Shown here piece after piece: positions 22,435-32,052 of a stretch of DNA of 32,646 nucleotides; position 1 is the first letter of the stretch, and every line of letters begins with the position of its first letter. The DNA is from Psilocybe azurescens (taxonomy: Eukaryota > Basidiomycota > Agaricomycetes > Agaricales > Agrocybaceae). The notes below the pieces were generated by a model. The model made no database searches and was not told the DNA's origin. It worked only from the letters and a program-made list of their open reading frames with translations. The position numbers and the translations under genes were made by a program. The stretch spans positions 1-32,646 of the forward strand of contig JAJIRX010000046.1 in NCBI GenBank assembly GCA_023853785.1. The letters are read 5' to 3'.

Positions 22435-23051
22435 TTATCTGTCATGATCTACTCATAAAGCAACGACGCGGTTTGCCTCTATGAAAGCCCGATCCTGACG
22501 CAAACCTCCCAGAATTTTACACAAACAGAGGTATCAGCATTGGCGATCTTGGGTTGCTTACAGATGACTGTGAATTCGACTCTAGTCACTACTTGTTCAA
22601 CGTACATGCTGACGCACATGACCCGGTCAACCAATTTCTCGGCACTCCCTTGTCATTTCGATCCCTCCCTCTGAACACTACCACAGAAATTTAAAAAACA
22701 ACTTTTCAGCACCCCGAGAAGGCCTGTATTACGCGCAATGCTACCTTCGAACCGCGAGTAATCTCGGACTCAGAGAGAACATGGCAGTTGTGTATGTGGT
22801 TACTACCCTTTTATCGTATCCTTGCCTAGCTTATCTATGCGTAGGCCAGCCGTTGATCTTAGCCTTGCGGTTGAATTCACGACAACTGAAGAACGTACCG
22901 CTATGCTGGTCCTTCTGCATGGCGCCGATCGTTATGAAGGAAAGGCCTACGGAAAATACAAGACCTATGTCTTCGATCACGCCAAATCATGGCATGAACA
23001 TCTCAAACAGGTTGAACAGCGTGAGGCGAGGAATGGTTCTTTGTATTTGCT
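22435..23051 (+). pseudogene. Decayed copy of an agaricomycete family of unknown function
   Basis: This segment aligns along its length with the gene at 23805-25294, including the matching intron (GT at about 22792, AG before the block PAVDLSLAVEF). Differences that break it are a Trp-to-stop change (TGA) in the motif LPLWKPD, a TAA stop before KTTFQHPE, and a frame change just before the intron. The 3' half, including MLVLLHGADRYEGKAYGKY and RNGSLYLLT, is still readable. It then stops matching at about 23052, where a fragment of another gene begins. The intron is kept, so the copy arose at DNA level. A TATA-like promoter such as the intact copy has was not seen. Confidence 0.8.
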
Positions 23052-23445
23052 GACCTCTTCTACCACCCGCCCACGCCCATATCGTTCACGCTCCCTCTGT
23101 TTGAGCCGTCTTTCCTCAACGTCGCTCCGCCGAGGGTATGTATTTTCTCGCTGTGATTAGGTGGTTGCCTGCGCAGACGTCGACACCCAGGCGAATGACA
23201 CGCTGGAGGGGGCATCGGGTTCGGAGTCAAAGTTGACACTGGATGATTTTGTAAGAAATGGTGAGTGCGTTTGTCCATCGACTTCGTTTGTTTTCGTTGG
23301 GAAGAGCACAGGTTGAATGATAGTGATTAGCTTGAACAGGGACATGACGAGACCTGGAGGGACGCCGCTATAGCCTATAGCACTGGGAAACGGGTGGGTG
23401 TAGGCAGTATGCCACCTCCCCCTCGTCGTACTCACACGACACCCG
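23052..23445 (+). pseudogene. Fragment copied from the gene at 27010-28150
   Basis: The sequence matches about 27319-27805 in the same orientation, with many substitutions. Shared landmarks are CTCTTCTACCAC at the start, TTCCTC.ACGTCGCTCCGCC, CTGGATGATTT, the exon-1 donor AATGGTGAGT, AGAGCACAGG and GGAGGGACGCCGCTATAG. About 90 bases corresponding to roughly 27591-27682 are missing, which removes the intron acceptor and the start of exon 2. The fragment keeps intron sequence, so it is a DNA-level duplication. It is joined to the preceding pseudogene at a GAC shared by both partners. No functional product is expected, though a fused transcript is possible. Confidence 0.8.
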
Positions 23446-23766
23446 GTGTCGTAGTGAGCTCTAGCCCGTCTGACCGAGCTGCCCAGGCGTGGATTAGATT
23501 AGATAGTATAGAGCATCCATCAGCAGTTATGCACAGTTTTTGTGCTAGCGCGCTTTCGTAGTAGAGAACAACAGCGTACCTTGCCCGCAACGCGGTTCCG
23601 GAGGTGCTACGGTGGCACTGACAGCCGAAGAGGGCCACTCAATATGTCACGCCGTACTCGTAGTATGGCTGTGCGTCCACAGGACAGTCGCTGCCTCGTC
23701 TTCTCAGTAAGATGGGTATACTTGTCAGTTCTATTATGAGAACCCACTGCATTGCTAGCGATACAT
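23446..23766. other. Upstream region of the intact family member, no gene seen
   Basis: About 320 bases between the duplicated fragment and the TATA-like element of the next gene. Short ORFs on both strands have no recognisable features. Confidence 0.55.
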
Positions 23767-23774
23767 TATAAAAA
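23767..23774 (+). promoter_or_regulatory. TATA box
   Basis: TATAAAAA lies 30 bases before the ATG at 23805, followed by a C/T-rich stretch. The spacing leaves only a very short leader. The decayed copy at 22435 lacks an equally clear element. Confidence 0.5.
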
Positions 23775-23804
23775 CCTGTTCATCCGCTTTACTCATCTTT
23801 CGCC

Positions 23805-25294
23805 ATGTCCAACAGCATTGTCTACCGTGATTTACTCTTGAAGCAACGGCACGGCTTACCTCTATGGAAGCCCGATCCTAACGCAAACCTCCCAGAGGAA
23901 TACATAAAAACGGAATCAGCATTGGCGACCTCGGCATCCTTACTGACGATGGAGGGTTTGACTATCTGTTCAACATACACGCTGACGCGGATGATCCAAT
24001 CAACGAGTTCCTGGGCACACCCCCATTTTTTAGTCCTCTCCCTCTGGACACTGTCAAGGATATTACAGTGACCACATTTCAACATCCCGAAGGCGCTTGC
24101 ATTACGCGCAATGCTAGCTTCGAAGTAAAGAGCAATATCGCCGCTGGGGGTGCAGTTGTGTATGTGGTCGGCCTCTTTAATCATCTCTTCGCCTGGCTGA
24201 TGTATGTGCATTACGTAGGCCATCCGCTGACATTAGCCTTGCTGTTGAGTTTGCAATAACGGAAGTAAATGCTGCCATGCTTGTCCTTCCCCATGGTGCC
24301 GATCGTTATGAAGCAAAGGCCTACGGCAAATACAAGGCCTATGTTTTCCGCCATGCCGAATCATGGTATGAGCATCTCAACCATGTTGAGCAGCGGGAAG
24401 TGAGGAATGGCTCTTTGTACTTGGTGACTGGGTGCGATAAGGCTCGTTCATGGGGACTTGCTGCCGGCTCGCCACACCAAGAGCGCACAATGGGGTTCAA
24501 CATCACAGCAGGGTCACAAGCTTCAGGGACTGTGGGTGCTATCTATGCGTCTTGGCGCAACACAGGTGGGATGGAAAGTCGCCATTTCCCTCCATCAACC
24601 AACAGGATCACCAAAAGTACGAACCAATGCGTTTTCGCCAGGGGCTTTGTCATAGGAATCAATGAAAGTTTCTTCAAAAGGAAGTGGGCGGGCACCGTGC
24701 GCACCGAAAAATTGCCTCTTCCTCAAAGTCTTTCCCAACAATTAGCAATAGCGTGCCGTTTCAATCTCCTCCTGGACGGAGTGTGTCATCCGCAACCATG
24801 AGTAGTCTTCAGACATCTCAAAACTCTGCTAACAGCTCTAGTCCTCATGACTTATTGTACTCAGATCAGGACACAGTGAATACTGATAATGCCGAGACAA
24901 TATCGGATGTAACTGTCTGGGACACTTCTGATTATCCCAAGCCCGTCAGTGTCTTTCCCAAAACATGCAAACTGCTCAATGATGATTTATGACAGGTGTT
25001 GAGTCCTGGTTCCTATGTCTGTCAACATATCTTATCCTCAGTAAGATTGCTCGCTTACATTGGCAAGTGTTAATCTAACCTTGCATCCAGCAATCAAATA
25101 TCGACGTGATTGTAGTCCACGACAATGATTGGATGACGGCCACTGCCAGCGATACTGGAAATATCTTTACTCTTGATGGAACAAACTATAAGCACCTTAC
25201 GGATCGTGTTCTGGAAATATGCTACCCTGCTACCAGTGCTTCTGCAGCTCCAAGCCAGCAAGGTATTCTTCATGTAAATTTTTCCCATGGATAG
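23805..25294 (+). CDS. Conserved agaricomycete protein of unknown function
   Basis: I recognise the style of a large agaricomycete family with an N-terminus like VYRDLLL-K-HG-PLW-P-PN-NLP, but no function is established to my knowledge. Exons: 23805-24159, 24219-24944, 24996-25040, 25091-25294. Blocks seen are ISIGDLGILTDDGGFDYLFN, LVLPHGADRYEAKAYGKYKA, a middle block RNGSLYLVTGCDKARSWG and a C-terminal NIDVIVVHDNDW. No signal peptide, membrane helix or catalytic motif is evident. A Ser/Thr-rich linker covers about 24720-24900. One base seems missing from each of the A-runs at 23906-23910 and 24707-24711. With both restored the gene has 444 codons and all phases close. The last exon beyond VVHDNDW looks divergent from the family, so the C-terminus is less certain. 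It is the paralogue of the pseudogene at 22435-23051. Confidence 0.75.
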
Positions 25295-25471
25295 ATACTA
25301 GCAAAATGTGTAGATCATCGACTGCCTGGCCTATCATCGAGGTTGCAACCTCATTCGTCGAGCTCAAGCCTATCTAAATCTTCAATGACCCATGGTTCGA
25401 TATTCTAAATGCTTAGCATCCTTCGAGTGGGCTAATTCATTGGCGTTCAAATAGGTCATAGGCTGTCTACA

Positions 25472-26400
25472 ATGTCATCAATGGAAGGCCTAGAGAAGGC
25501 AACAAAGTAAGTCTATTTCCAGGACAGTCCTAAAATCGATCTCATCAAATCCAACTACGTCTCTACTCGTACTTGAACAGGAATATTGTCGCCCCCACCA
25601 GCATTGCAATCGATCCAGTCACAGGGTATGATTCTTTCGCCAATTTATACTACAGATCTATACTGCGATACTGACGAGCGTCTGTTGTGGTCAGATCCCA
25701 ATTGCCAGAGTTCGTTCTCTTTTTTCCGCAACGTGATTGACACATCGATCGGGCTAATACTTCCTGTAGTATACGCACTCGAGGGCCAGTGCAGCCTCCC
25801 ATCAAGGGTAGCTCGAATTTTGTGCCATCCAACCGCCCATACTCGACGACCATTTACCCTCCGCCTGGGGGCTCTCCTGGAAATCCTGCTGGTGGTTATG
25901 CTCCTAGCGGATATGCTCCTAGCGGATATGCTCCTAGCGGATATGCTCCTAGCGGATATGCTCCTAGCGGATATGCTCCTAACGGATATCCTTCTAACGG
26001 CTATCCACCTAACGGCTACCCCGCAGCTAGTGGTGGTTATCCCCAACCCAGTGCTTATCCTACGTCAGGTGGCTACCCTCCCTCTGGTGCTTATCCTCCT
26101 GCTCAAGGAGGCTACACTCCACCTAATGGGTATTTTGTAACCGGTGGATACCCTGCACAGGGTGGGAACCCTACAGGCAGAAGCTATTATCCTATGCCAA
26201 ACAACGGTTCTAGCTATCCCGGACCCAGCTACTATCCGAGCAATTTTGACGGGGACAGCAGTGGGGGCCACGTCCAGGCAAGCACCACCACTCCGGTGAG
26301 AGATGCGGTAGTGATCGACTCCCCCACCAGCCAACCCCCAACGGACCACGAGGCCCAACTTGTACGCGGGCCCGTGTCACCAAGTGGGATGCGACCGTGA
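25472..26400 (+). CDS. Gly/Tyr/Pro-rich pentapeptide-repeat protein
   Basis: The final exon, from about 25795 to the TGA ending at 26400, is open and encodes a low-complexity protein with repeated GYAPS units that grade into GYPPN, GGYPPSGAYPP and similar. This is the XYPPX-like composition seen in some eukaryotic Gly/Tyr/Pro-rich proteins of unclear function. A likely start is the ATG at 25472 (MSSMEGLEKATK), with a donor GTAAGT at 25507 and an acceptor before 25581 leading to NIVAPTSIAIDPVT. The exon structure between 25625 and 25795 could not be resolved in one consistent phase, so the 5' part is tentative. The last 60 residues are Ser/Thr/Pro-rich without repeats. No signal peptide is visible. 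The protein is probably disordered. Confidence 0.55.
25894..25983 (+). repeat. 15-base tandem repeat encoding GYAPS
   Basis: The unit GGATATGCTCCTAGC occurs four times without change at 25909-25968. A diverged copy precedes it at 25894-25908, and a fifth copy ending in AAC follows at 25969-25983. Looser units continue to about 26025. The near-identity of the units points to recent expansion by slippage or unequal exchange, and copy number may vary between strains. Confidence 0.92.
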
Positions 26401-27009
26401 CGGTGAAGGGGATCTAGGAGGACAAAGTTGGTTAGGCAGCTGCTTATTACACATCATTTTTCAAATGAAGTTGTCGTAATTGCTTTTTGTTGCATAGAAT
26501 TGTTTTTATTGCTCATACACTGGGTATTTGTCTTTTCTCTCCTTGCTTTGGCCTTTTTGTGGCTTCATATATTACGTTGATACCCATACAATTGTATAGT
26601 GTACCGCCGTTTGTCTCTGTACTTCGTGCCAAGGAGTTTCGAATGAACCTTATGCTCCCCTCGGGATGCACTTTATGACTTTTACAGTATTGCTTGTCGT
26701 AATGCACATTTCTGCAGTTCTCGGGCGCCTATAGGCAGACTCAAAGTACCACATTTTCAATACCATCGCGATATTCTATTCCAAGTTAGTACAAGCAGGA
26801 TAATTAAGTGATAATATTCTGAACGAAAATGCTAGAGCAGAAATGAAAAATTGTCGGTGCGAACGTTCAGGTTGTTGAAGCCTGGGGCCTGAGGCCTGAA
26901 GGCGGCAGTCAGGGTTTGGTGGCAAAGCTTGCTTATAGCTTCGGAGACAAACAAACGGATCGCGTCGGACTCGCCAAAGACTCGAATTTGAAACGACATC
27001 GTCAGTAAT
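26401..27009. other. Intergenic region, no gene seen
   Basis: This 609-base gap lies between two + strand genes. The first 300 bases are T-rich and likely hold the 3' UTR of the repeat protein. The rest should contain the promoter of the next gene. No clear TATA element was recognised. Confidence 0.55.
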
Positions 27010-28150
27010 ATGCAGTCTTTCGGTATTCAAAAGGCCTCTGCCTCAGCAATCAGAACCCTCCGAAAGGATATCACGCGGATCTCATCATGCACACGCCTCA
27101 TACAGGCCACAGTCAGCAAATCATCATCTCCCAGGCATATCCACATCAGCACCCACTCGTCCAAGTCTACCAGTCTACCACACATAAAATCCAAGATTCA
27201 CATCCACCACCACTACCACCGAACATGCAGAGCCTACAATACGATACCACCACCACCATCACAAGAGCAAGAGCAAGAGCAAACGCCCGACATCGTATTC
27301 CCAGACCCGAACCGGCCAGACCTCTTCTACCACTTCACGCCGCCGCCCACGCCGCTCTCGCCCACACTCCCTGCGTTTGCGCTGTCCTTCCTCGACGTCG
27401 CTCCGCCTGGAGGTATGGATTCTCCGGCTGTGATTGGGTGGCTGCCTGCACAGACGCAGGCGTCGGAGGGGAAGACCGGGTCCGAGTCCGAGTCGACGCT
27501 GGATGATTTCGTGGGGAATGGTGAGTCGTTGTCTGTCGACCTTGTTTTGTGTCCTTGGGTAGAGCACAGGGGACCTTGCTTTTGGTTAGCTTGAGGATTA
27601 TTATTGAAGCTAATTGATCTACCGTTCGGCATGGACAGACAAATTCCTGGTGTTCTTGCATGACACCATCAAATCCGCGCTCGAACGGGGTCAAGACGAG
27701 ATCTGGAGGGACGCCGCTATAGGGGTTGGGAAGCGGGTGGATGCACATAGGCGGTAAGCCACCCCTCCTTCCTCCCTTCCTCCGCGTTGTCGTGTGCACA
27801 CAGCACCCCAATCCGAGCGAAGCTTATTTATATCCCACCTTGCAGATCAGCGCAACATCCCCGCCCTGGGACGCGTCGGAGACCCCGACGACATACTCGC
27901 GACAGTGCTCGTGCAAGACGGCCAGGTAAAATATCCACTTTCCTTTCTCTTTCCCCTAAAATTCGTAATTACTGACTAACAATACACTCTGCGTTTGCAC
28001 ACAAAACAGATTGTCCCCGGAACGTACCAGCCGATGCCCTCATACCGGATCTGCACCGTCGACGGCGTGCTGCAGCTCACACCGGGGCTCGCATCGCATC
28101 TCAAAGAAGCGTTGGCTAAGCTAGGGCAAGATGCGCAGAACACGAACTAA
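27010..28150 (+). CDS. Conserved fungal protein, likely mitochondrial
   Basis: I recognise the pattern of a conserved fungal protein of unknown function. Exons: 27010-27520, 27639-27753, 27846-27925, 28010-28150. Residues 1 to about 75 are rich in Arg, Ser, Lys and His with almost no acidic residues, fitting a mitochondrial presequence, and are followed by a Pro run and an EQ repeat. The conserved core starts at RPDLFYHFTPPPTPL and includes FALSFLDVAPP, VIGWLPAQT, LDDFVGN, EIWRDAA, GWMHI, RNIPALGRVGDPDDILATV, PGTYQPMPSYRICTVDG and LQLTPGLASHLK. The G-run at 27722-27725 seems one base too long; with three G the frame runs through GSGWMHIGDQRN into exon 3. Corrected length is 282 codons. A diverged fragment of this gene lies at 23052-23445. 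Confidence 0.8.
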
Positions 28151-29097
28151 ACACAATCTCTTGTCTTGCGGTGGCTCCCTTTCAATCGTCGCCCACAGAC
28201 GACCGCAGCACTACTTCGCTTGATCGCGTGGTGCCAGCCGGTTCACGCTACTTTACTCTGGCCGCACCGTAATCACACGGCCGTCCCGCATCTCAACAAG
28301 TAGAAAGGGAGACATCGCTTTTCAAGAATAAAACGGAGATACAGTCCGACTGCACGGCAACGGCAAAGAGCGAGGGTCTTGGAGACTGTCTATGTATGCG
28401 CATTATGTACATTAGACCGTGCCGAATCTCGTAAACGTCGAACTACGCATCCTCTCGGCTCACCCAATGCTGGTTTTCACACTTGTAAGTAGTAATCAGT
28501 GTTATTAATACATACTAGATGCGCAAAAAGCTTGCAAATCAACGAAGATGTGTACAAATCGATTTTAAAATAGCGATGGTACATCGGTAGAAAAAGAGAA
28601 CAGAGAATAGATGAGAAAAGCGGAAAGAAAAAAAGATGGATGTAGGCGGAAAGGAAGGTTTGATAGAAGACAAGAATGTAATGGATATGATGGATGCAGT
28701 ATGTGACAAAGGTTCCGGGTCCAGAAGGATGGGCTGTGTATGTGTTCGAGTTCGGAGTTGGTGATGGTGATGGTGATAATCCAATGTGAAGCCAAAAAAA
28801 AAAGAACTCTAAGCTTGAGTGTTGATCAATGATTATATATACATGCGAGAGAAGAAGGAACGGTAGGAGGAAAAAGATGGTACCAGAACCGAGTGAGTAG
28901 ATATGTATCAAGCCGAAATCGGAATCGGATATCGATTATCGGTAATGAAAATGCGAGATGGTGATAAAGTTTGAGAAATCAGACAGGAGGATTATTCCAT
29001 CGTTCCATGTGAGGGGTGATTGTGAGAGCAGTCAGACTGAGAATATATGCGCATCCAAAAAAATCACAAGCCATATCGTATGATATCCCTATACGCG
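28151..29097. other. Convergent intergenic region, no gene seen
   Basis: About 950 bases lie between the stops of two convergent genes. The right part is purine-rich on the + strand, so minus-strand ORFs such as 28911-28477 are low-complexity Phe/Ser/Leu/His translations. Three GGTGAT units occur at 28760-28777. Both 3' UTRs should lie here. Confidence 0.6.
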
Positions 29098-31352
29098 TTA
29101 TGTCTTGAATATGCGGAGGGAGGCGTGCTTCGGTGACGATTCTGGTGCGGCACAGAGGACATTCGCGTGAGCTTGCCATGACGAGATCGGAGCACGCTCT
29201 GCACATCGCCATATGCCTGTGAATAAGAAATAGAATAGAGATGTGAGTTTCACGAGAGACGAAGGACGAGAAAGAAGGCGCATATAATCGGTATATGCAA
29301 AGAAAAATGAGACGTCGAGAATTGGAAGAAAAAATGAGCAGATGAGAAATAGGGAGAGGAAAGGCCAAAAGACGACAGGAAAGGAACGAACGAAAGCGAG
29401 AAACAGGAAGAAAAGAAAGTAATCACGTACCCGCAATCGACGATGGCGATGTTCGCCTCTTCGTCCTGGCAGATCACGCACAAACCCGTGCGCTCGAGCG
29501 TCGTGGCCGATCCCTGCGTTTTCGGCGGCGCAACTGGAGGAGCTCTCGGTGGGCTCGACGACGGTTCAGGATGGGGATGTGACTGCTCGTCTCCAGCTGT
29601 GCCATCCCCACCCGCACCTCCGCTCTCACTCTCCCCACTCCCATCCATCTGCGCCTGCCCCTCTCATCCTCTCCCTCTCCTCCTCCTCCGCCCTCCTCTC
29701 TTCCTCCCTCTGCACGCGCTCTATCTCCTCCATTTCCTCCACCCTCCGCATCCGTTCCCTCTCCGCGCGCTCATCCTCCACCAGCCCCAGCACCTTCTTC
29801 ACCAGATCCCCCTTCTCCAGGATCTGGCCATGGCCCGCGGGGACGTGGTTCGTAAAGAGACGCTTTTGAGGACGCCGATGCCCAGTGCACCGATCGCGGA
29901 GGGCGGCATGGTGAGGAGCTGGTCGAGCGTTGGGGGCGGGGTGGGCGTGGATGCGGCGCGTGGCCGGGGTGGGGGCGGGGGCGGCTGCGAGGTGTGCTGC
30001 TGCTGCGGTGGTGGAGGCGGAGGATGTGAGCGCGGGAATGAGTGCGCATGAAACGGAGGCGGCTGGCTCGCGTGTGGCGGTGTCGGGCGGGTGTGGTAGT
30101 TCTGCGGTGGCGGCTGTTGCTGTTGTGGTTGTGGTTGCGCGGGAGGCGGCCGTGAGTAGTGCGGCGGGGAGAGGCGGAGGCGGAGGGGCTTGCTGTTGCT
30201 GTGGTGGTTGCCAGTTCCTATTGCCGTGCCCGTGTCCGTGCGGCGGCGGCGTGTGGAACTGCGGCGGCGGGTTATGCGATGGCGGCGGCGCGTTGCCGTA
30301 TGCTGAATGTGGACGAGGTGGTGGTGGATATGGCGGGGCGTTGTACTGCTGCTGTTGTGGGGGAGGCGGGCGCGGAGGGTGGGTACGTCGAGTGCGGCTG
30401 CGATTGAGGATAGGAGTGAGATGGAGGCGGGGAGGGCCGTCCGGTTCGAGATCTGGACGCGCGAACTCGGGCGTGTTGTTCGTCCGTGGTGGGACCGGCG
30501 GCGGCGGCGGTCCTTGTGAGCTCTGGCCCTGTTGTCGCGAGAAGAAGCCGCGCGCGACCTGGTGGTTTATTAGGCACAGAGTACTTCCTGTAGAAATTCT
30601 ATCGAGGTGAGGAGTCATCAGGAATCATTAATCATCAGAATTTCATGGATCGGATGAAAGACGCACTTCATTCGCATGAGGCAGACAGCCATTGGGGCCC
30701 TAACAAGTCGGAGTTACAGATCGTTTGAGTTTCATTAATAAACGGGGTGTGGGACTCACCTTAGCCAAAATAATAGCGTCAATGAGATCGTCTTTCTCCA
30801 CCGCTCGATCTATCTTAATGTTATACGAATTGATATATTTCTTGAGCTTCGCAAGAGACATCGTCTTCAGCTGATGCCTACCCGCAGCCGTGACTGTGCG
30901 GCACAACACAAAGGGGTGGTTTCATGAGCTCTCTCTTACACATTTTCCCATGGCAGACATCAGATCAAAATCAACTCGACTTACTCGTCAAAAGCTCGAC
31001 GCAGAACGCACACACAGGCACCGCATCGTATCCACCAGGACGGGGCATCATAGCCTGATAATCCGTGCAATTATGACAATAAGAATAGCCTATAAAGAAG
31101 AAAAAAAAGGTATAGAGCCAGCCATAAAGACCACGAAAGAAAATAAACATCTCTTCGTCAACAACAGCTTCACAATCACAGTAGAAGAGAGAGAACTCAA
31201 GTCCAATACGCACCACAGTGGTTGCATTTCCTCGAGCGTGCAAACAGGATGTTGAACTCCTTATTACACTTCCTACAAGCGTCGTCTGCATTCGGCGTCT
31301 CAATCGGCGGCGGTGGGCCACTGAGCAGTGGGAGACCTCTGATGTCGGCCAT
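29098..31352 (-). CDS. FYVE-like, SAP-like and RING-finger ubiquitin ligase (rififylin/Pib1 type)
   Basis: A probable E3 ubiquitin ligase; relatives with FYVE-type and RING fingers (yeast Pib1, animal rififylin) sit on endosomal or vacuolar membranes. Exons read clearly: 31352-31214, 31089-30985, 30893-30760, 30699-30667, then a long exon from about 30609, and a last exon 29216-29098 after a 214-base intron (29430-29217). The N-terminal finger has four CxxC pairs (CRKC, CNHC, CHNC, CAFC) with FYVE-like spacing but no clear WxxD motif. A SAP-like helix pair follows (MSLAKLKKYINSYNIKIDRA). The middle is Pro/Gln/His-rich, then a Glu/Arg coiled stretch. The C-terminal RING is CVICQDEEANIAIVDCGHMAMCRACSDL with CPLC. 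Several single-base frame changes fall in the GC-rich middle, so its exact sequence is unresolved. Reading the G-run at 29118-29120 one base shorter gives a RIFKT terminus like that of rififylins. Confidence 0.8.
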
Positions 31353-32000
31353 GATTGTGCACCAAGACTGTAGTGGTCGCTGTGTTGGATTGGATGGTGG
31401 GGGTAGGTAACAAGATGGGTGAATAAGCTTGAATAAGCAGATCGGGCATGTCAAAAGCCAAGGAATGTGCTAGAGACATCATGATCTATAAGCACGTGAT
31501 TTTCGCGTTCACTCATTTCGCGTAATAAAACAGCACAGCCACAGACCAAAGTACTTTACACAAGTTACACTTCATAGGGGCCGACATATAAGAAGACTTC
31601 TTGACTCATACGTCATTTCAGCTCATCCTTAATCTTAGAGGGATGGAGACTAGTTTATCGGGTGTCATTTTGAATACCGTATCTATAAAACCACTGCCAA
31701 CGCCCAACGGTGGCAGTTGCTGATCAGTGGGCACTAACCCGAAAGTTCGGGCTCTGTCCTAACTCAAAGGGCACCGAGTAGTACAGATCCGCAAGCAATT
31801 ATTTTAAAATTGAGAACACCAATCCAGTGTCATCGCACAAGCACATCATTAAATAAAATTCCTTTCCAAAATCACCCGGAGTAGTAAATACTCGCGAGGG
31901 AGAAACGATAAATCCAATCGGTCGGCTATGTGCATGTGACAAACTCAGCACAAAAAATCCGAATATAATCCTACGAAATCCAGATCAACGAATAAAATCC
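31353..32000. other. Upstream region of the RING gene, no gene seen
   Basis: About 650 bases upstream of the minus-strand RING ligase. It is AT-rich, with scattered stops in all frames. It should contain that gene's promoter; no element was clear enough to name. Confidence 0.5.
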
Positions 32001-32052
32001 TTATGACTTGCGGGCATTGACAACTCCGCGGGCGTAAGCGGCCACAGTGAAC
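32001..32052 (-). CDS. Possible last exon of a gene entering from the right
   Basis: On the minus strand an acceptor (TTCTAG) is followed by a 52-base open stretch reading FTVAAYARGVVNARKS and a TAA at 32003-32001. It has the composition of a real C-terminus, but no upstream exon in the remaining 600 bases could be recognised. A second short candidate tail ending NLVEQRA lies near 32110-32140. It may be chance. Confidence 0.2.

Noticed and set aside
22435..23445. Retrogene or transposon insertion
   Set aside because: Introns are retained in both halves, and no target-site duplication, poly-A tract or transposon genes were seen.
25645..26046. Minus-strand ORF with repeated ISARS units
   Set aside because: It is the antisense of the 15-base GYAPS repeat; the + strand frame has the coherent Gly/Tyr/Pro composition.
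28477..28911. Minus-strand ORF of 144 codons, Phe/Ser/Leu-rich, as a membrane protein
   Set aside because: The composition follows from purine-rich + strand DNA, and nothing beyond the bias supports coding.
29930..30610. Plus-strand Gly/Ala/Cys-rich ORF of 226 codons
   Set aside because: It is the antisense of the Pro/Gln/His-rich middle of the minus-strand RING ligase; GC-rich repeats keep the opposite strand open by composition.
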